DNA of 43,088 nucleotides, from NCBI GenBank assembly GCA_900315925.1, contig ONAV01000025.1:1-43088 (forward strand). The letters are read 5' to 3'. Numbering within the stretch: position 1 is the stretch's first letter; the number at the start of each line of letters is the position of its first letter. The notes under the pieces were generated by a model. The model worked only from the letters and a program-made list of their open reading frames with translations, did not search any database and had not been told where the DNA came from. This stretch comes from an uncultured Selenomonadales bacterium. Its GTDB lineage: Bacteria > Bacillota > Negativicutes > Acidaminococcales > Acidaminococcaceae. A program made the position numbers and the translations under genes. This document shows, one piece after another, positions 40,403 to 43,088 of this stretch.

Positions 40403-42502
40403 ATGGAAAAGTCATTTAAAATGAGAAAGTTTTTTAAGTTGTTATGTGTGGTTATGATGTTCGTACTGTCCCTGTCCGTGACGGGCTGCTTTGATGATGA
40501 CGATGAAAAGGAACCGGCCTCTTCGAATTCGGGCAGCTCTGCTTCTTTCAGCAATAAGGGGATGAAAGAGCTGGAAGAAGTGAAAATTAAGGTCAGGGAA
40601 GGCAAAGTCGTTACGCTGAACAATCAGAATCCGCGCAATTTCCGCGGCGCCCAGCCTGTAGCGAAAAAACCGTTTACGCTGATGGTTTATATGTGCGGTA
40701 CGGATCTGGAAGAAGAAACGTCGGCCGCGTCCAACGATATTATTGAGATGGCCGCGTCCAAATTCAAAGGCGATAAGCTGAATGTTGTGATTCTGACCGG
40801 CGGAACGAAAAAATGGCACATTAAAGATATCGAGCGAAACACCACCAACATTTATACGCTGGAAGGGGAAAACCTGATACGTCAGGCGACCTTCGGGCGT
40901 CAGTTACTGAGCGATCCCCGAACCCTGACCACGTTTGTAAACTATGCAGCCACGATGTATCCGTCGGATAAATATGCGCTGGTATTTTGGGATCACGGCG
41001 GCGGCCCGGTCTGGGGCTATGGTGTGGACGGCATGGCCAAGCCGGAAAAGAACAGTCTGTTTGTTCCGGAGCTGAAAGCGGCTTTGGCGAACTCTGCCCT
41101 GGCGCAGAAAAAAGCTGAGTTTATCGGCTTTGATGCCTGCCTGATGGCAACGGTGGAGACGGCGCAGCAATTGCAGGACTTTGCTAAGTATATGGTGGCA
41201 TCCGAAGAAGTGGAACCCGGATTTGGCTGGGACTGGCGCTGGCTGAGGACGTTGAGCGAAAACACGGATAAGGACGCTTTGATTTCCCTGAAGGAGACCG
41301 TGGACCGTTTTGTTGCATTCTGTGAAGAAAACAGCAGCTGGCTTTTCGGCGATTTTGACGGCACGCTTTCTGTTACCGATTTGCGTAAGATCGGTCCGGT
41401 TGCCACTGCCCTGAATGACATGGGGAAGGAAGCAAACGGTATCTTTTCCAGTCACAAGAAAGCGGTTACCTTTGAAAAAGGCCGTGCCAAAACAAAAAGT
41501 TTCGGCGATTTAGGGGATGACGGGAATTTTGACCTGGTGGACCTGGGCGATTATGCCGAGAAATTGCATAAGGCGTTTCCAAACCAGGCCGAAACATTGC
41601 GGAAAGCGGTTGCAGATGCGGTGGTTTATACAAAGAATTCCAGCAGCGTTTCCTATGCGACCGGTCTGACAACCTACTTCCCATACAATGCTTCGTTCAA
41701 TGAGGCGCAGGGTACGTGGCCTGTTTACGCCAGCTTGTACAAAAACGTAAGCGCCATTGCCGGACACACTTCGTTCCTGACCCGTTTCTGCCAGTGCCTG
41801 ATACCGGACAACCCTGCTGCCGGCCAGCATAAAAAACGGGCCGGCACAAAAGCAGCCAAGGGCGGCGTAGAGGTAGTTCTGCCCGCTGAAGATGAGGCGC
41901 AGGCCATTGAAGCAAAGTTTGTGCTGTGGCGTGAGCTGGAGCCCGGCAGCGATTACTTTGTGCGCTTGCTGGTGGACAAGGATGTAGAGAGCGAGGGCGG
42001 CAAATACAATGCCAAATTCGACGGGAAGCTGATGAGTTTCCAGGATGAGTTTATCTATGTCCGCGAAAAAGACAGAAATGAAAAGACCGGAGTCGTTACC
42101 TATGATTCTCCGGCTTATCTGAATGGTATTAAAGTACGGGTGCTGATCCGCAAAGATGCGAAAAATAAGGACGGCAAAATTGTCGGCGCCCTGCGGGTAA
42201 ACGGTCCGCAAGGAAGCAAGGTTTCGTCCAAAGACATTATGCAAGTTAAGAAAGGCGATAAACTGCAGTTCCGTTATTGGGCGAACCTGTGGACCAAACC
42301 GGGCGATGAGGCAAAATATGCCGGGCAGCCCACACACAAATGGGTAAAAGGCAAAGAGCTTACCGTGGGCGACAGCCTGACACTGAAGAAAAAAGCGGTA
42401 GGAAAAGAATTGTATCTGGCCACATTCTGGATCAAGGAAATGAATGCGGATATGAAAATCAGCAATTACTATACGCAAAAACTGGAAATGAGAAGAAAGT
42501 AA
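40403..42502 (+). CDS. Clostripain-family (C11) cysteine peptidase, lipoprotein
   Basis: 699 residues after AAAGAGGCAG. The signal ends in a lipobox (LSLSVTGC) followed by an acidic run (FDDDDEKEPASS), so it is anchored outside the membrane. The C11 domain (about 90-450) has FTLMVYMCGTDLEEETSAAS, the catalytic His in FWDHGGGPVWGYG and the catalytic Cys in FIGFDACLMATVETAQQL. A C-terminal beta-rich part (~470-699) is likely a substrate or cell-surface domain. Clostripain-type enzymes cleave after basic residues and often self-process. Both catalytic residues are intact. It follows the acidic protein by 37 bp. Confidence 0.9.
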   Translation: MEKSFKMRKFFKLLCVVMMFVLSLSVTGCFDDDDEKEPASSNSGSSASFSNKGMKELEEVKIKVREGKVVTLNNQNPRNFRGAQPVAKKPFTLMVYMCGTDLEEETSAASNDIIEMAASKFKGDKLNVVILTGGTKKWHIKDIERNTTNIYTLEGENLIRQATFGRQLLSDPRTLTTFVNYAATMYPSDKYALVFWDHGGGPVWGYGVDGMAKPEKNSLFVPELKAALANSALAQKKAEFIGFDACLMATVETAQQLQDFAKYMVASEEVEPGFGWDWRWLRTLSENTDKDALISLKETVDRFVAFCEENSSWLFGDFDGTLSVTDLRKIGPVATALNDMGKEANGIFSSHKKAVTFEKGRAKTKSFGDLGDDGNFDLVDLGDYAEKLHKAFPNQAETLRKAVADAVVYTKNSSSVSYATGLTTYFPYNASFNEAQGTWPVYASLYKNVSAIAGHTSFLTRFCQCLIPDNPAAGQHKKRAGTKAAKGGVEVVLPAEDEAQAIEAKFVLWRELEPGSDYFVRLLVDKDVESEGGKYNAKFDGKLMSFQDEFIYVREKDRNEKTGVVTYDSPAYLNGIKVRVLIRKDAKNKDGKIVGALRVNGPQGSKVSSKDIMQVKKGDKLQFRYWANLWTKPGDEAKYAGQPTHKWVKGKELTVGDSLTLKKKAVGKELYLATFWIKEMNADMKISNYYTQKLEMRRK

Positions 42503-42543
42503 AAGAAAGGATTAAATCCGGTTGTCTGATTATTTGTTGAAAT

Positions 42544-42591
42544 AAGCAACGGTGGGAAAGACTGCGCAAAAACGTTCCCGTTTGCTATTTT
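42544..42591 (+). terminator. Terminator after the peptidase gene
   Basis: AGCAA...GGGAA (42544-42558) pairs with TTCCC..TTGCT (42575-42586), then ATTTTAT. The stem is interrupted, so efficiency is uncertain. Confidence 0.5.
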
Positions 42592-42885
42592 ATGGACTCA
42601 TTCGCCTGCGTCTTCGAAACTCAGGGCTTCGCCCCTCAATGGCTCGTGCGCAACGCATTACGCTACGCCTGCGGCTTGCGCTCTGCGGCGCACTGCAAGT
42701 AGATAAAAGTTTCCAATCAGCTTCACCCTTCGGGTTAGCTTCTTGGACTTTTATCGTAACAGTCTCGACGCGGCCGGCTCATTTCGTCTCATAAAATTTC
42801 GCAAACGCTCACTATGTTTTGCTGCAATTCTTTCCCGCCGCTGCTTTTCATTTTTATAGAAATAATATTTCTTTCTTTATTAAAA
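42592..42885. repeat. Structured GC-rich intergenic segment
   Basis: Contains CAGGGCTTCGCCC and a long hairpin at 42702-42755: GATAAAAG...TTCCAA..AGCT..ACCC-TTC-GGGT..AGCT..TTGGA.CTTTTATC. A short frame across it (42552-42794) looks random and lacks a ribosome site. This may be an interspersed repeat of REP type or a structured RNA. No T-box motifs (no GGTGG-ACCGCG-like element) are found before leuS. Confidence 0.55.
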
Positions 42886-42914
42886 TTGACGAATACATTG
42901 TAGAGTTGTATAAT
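42886..42914 (+). promoter_or_regulatory. leuS promoter
   Basis: TTGACG (42886-42891) and TATAAT (42909-42914) with a 17-bp spacer, about 105 bp before the start codon. Confidence 0.85.
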
Positions 42915-43020
42915 TTAATAGTTACAGCAATGTTCAGGAGTATTCCTCACAACATAATGTACAAAGCAACGAGCCAAAAATTATATTATATTAGTTACTT
43001 AAACCCGGGAGGTTATAAAT

Positions 43021-43088
43021 ATGATGGAAGAAAAATATGCTCCCCATGCCATAGAAAAGAAATGGCAGCAGTACTGGGAAGAGCACGA
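43021..43088 (+). CDS. leuS: Leucyl-tRNA synthetase, 5' end only
   Basis: GGGAGG lies 8 bp before ATG 43021. The visible residues MMEEKYAPHAIEKKWQQYWE and EH match the conserved LeuRS N-terminus (Y-P..IE.KWQ.YW). The enzyme charges tRNA-Leu. The gene runs out of the window on the right. Confidence 0.9.
   Translation, partial: MMEEKYAPHAIEKKWQQYWEEH

Noticed and set aside
41510-42478. A 322-residue minus-strand frame over the clostripain gene
   Set aside because: Antisense shadow; the plus strand carries the catalytic motifs.
42552-42794. An 80-residue plus-strand frame before leuS
   Set aside because: It spans a terminator and a hairpin, lacks a ribosome site and looks random (Arg/Leu-rich).
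42915-43020. T-box riboswitch before leuS
   Set aside because: No T-box consensus or antiterminator is seen between the promoter and the start codon.

Overview
The window looks like a chromosomal segment of a low-to-medium-GC Negativicutes bacterium, most likely of the Acidaminococcaceae. This rests on overall gene style (a periplasmic-sensor EAL protein, a fused-permease Fe3+-type transporter, a SpCas9-sized type II-A Cas9) and not on a marker gene, so treat it as an inference. It opens inside a cell-wall glucosaminidase gene and closes in the first codons of leuS.

1-16.3 kb is mixed housekeeping and accessory sequence. It holds two Nif11-type RiPP precursors (1322-1876), a HigBA-like toxin-antitoxin pair, a flavodoxin-fold oxidoreductase, a nitroreductase remnant, a large periplasmic-sensor EAL protein and a secreted repeat protein. 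A four-gene Fe3+-type ABC transporter operon follows on the minus strand, with a substrate-binding protein frameshifted near its C-terminus, then a secreted His-rich protein. Next come a carboxylesterase pseudogene, a radical SAM/SPASM peptide maturase and a low-molecular-weight phosphatase. An ~85-bp promoter element is present twice, 12 kb apart, before the RiPP precursors and before the esterase remnant/maturase.

16.6-21.9 kb is a complete type II-A interference module without its adaptation genes. A divergent tracrRNA (minus strand) lies upstream of cas9 (1370 aa). Right after the cas9 stop codon, in the same frame, is the C-terminal two thirds of csn2; cas1, cas2 and the csn2 start are missing. 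Then come a leader and a 7-repeat/6-spacer array that abuts a nonsense-mutated PD-(D/E)XK transposase remnant. The locus should be able to interfere but not to acquire spacers by itself.

22-30.4 kb looks like a decayed replicon or satellite. A Prim-Pol-like primase and a D5/P4-type SF3 helicase (minus strand) flank an AT-rich stretch with eleven GTRCAY iteron cores. Two clusters of ~61-bp tandem repeats flank a secreted-protein gene. Two toxin-antitoxin operons and DUF3791-like remnants follow. No integrase was seen.

30.5-37 kb is a defence island: an McrB-like AAA+ NTPase and a LlaJI/McrC-like nuclease (4-nt overlap) without any methyltransferase, a DUF2779 protein joining a Cas4-like nuclease domain to a DEDD-type exonuclease-like domain, and a WYL regulator. 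From 37.3 to 42.5 kb come two unrecognised proteins, a zinc-ribbon protein, an extremely acidic repeat protein ending in 18 aspartates, and a clostripain-family lipoprotein peptidase. A structured intergenic region and a consensus promoter lead into leuS.
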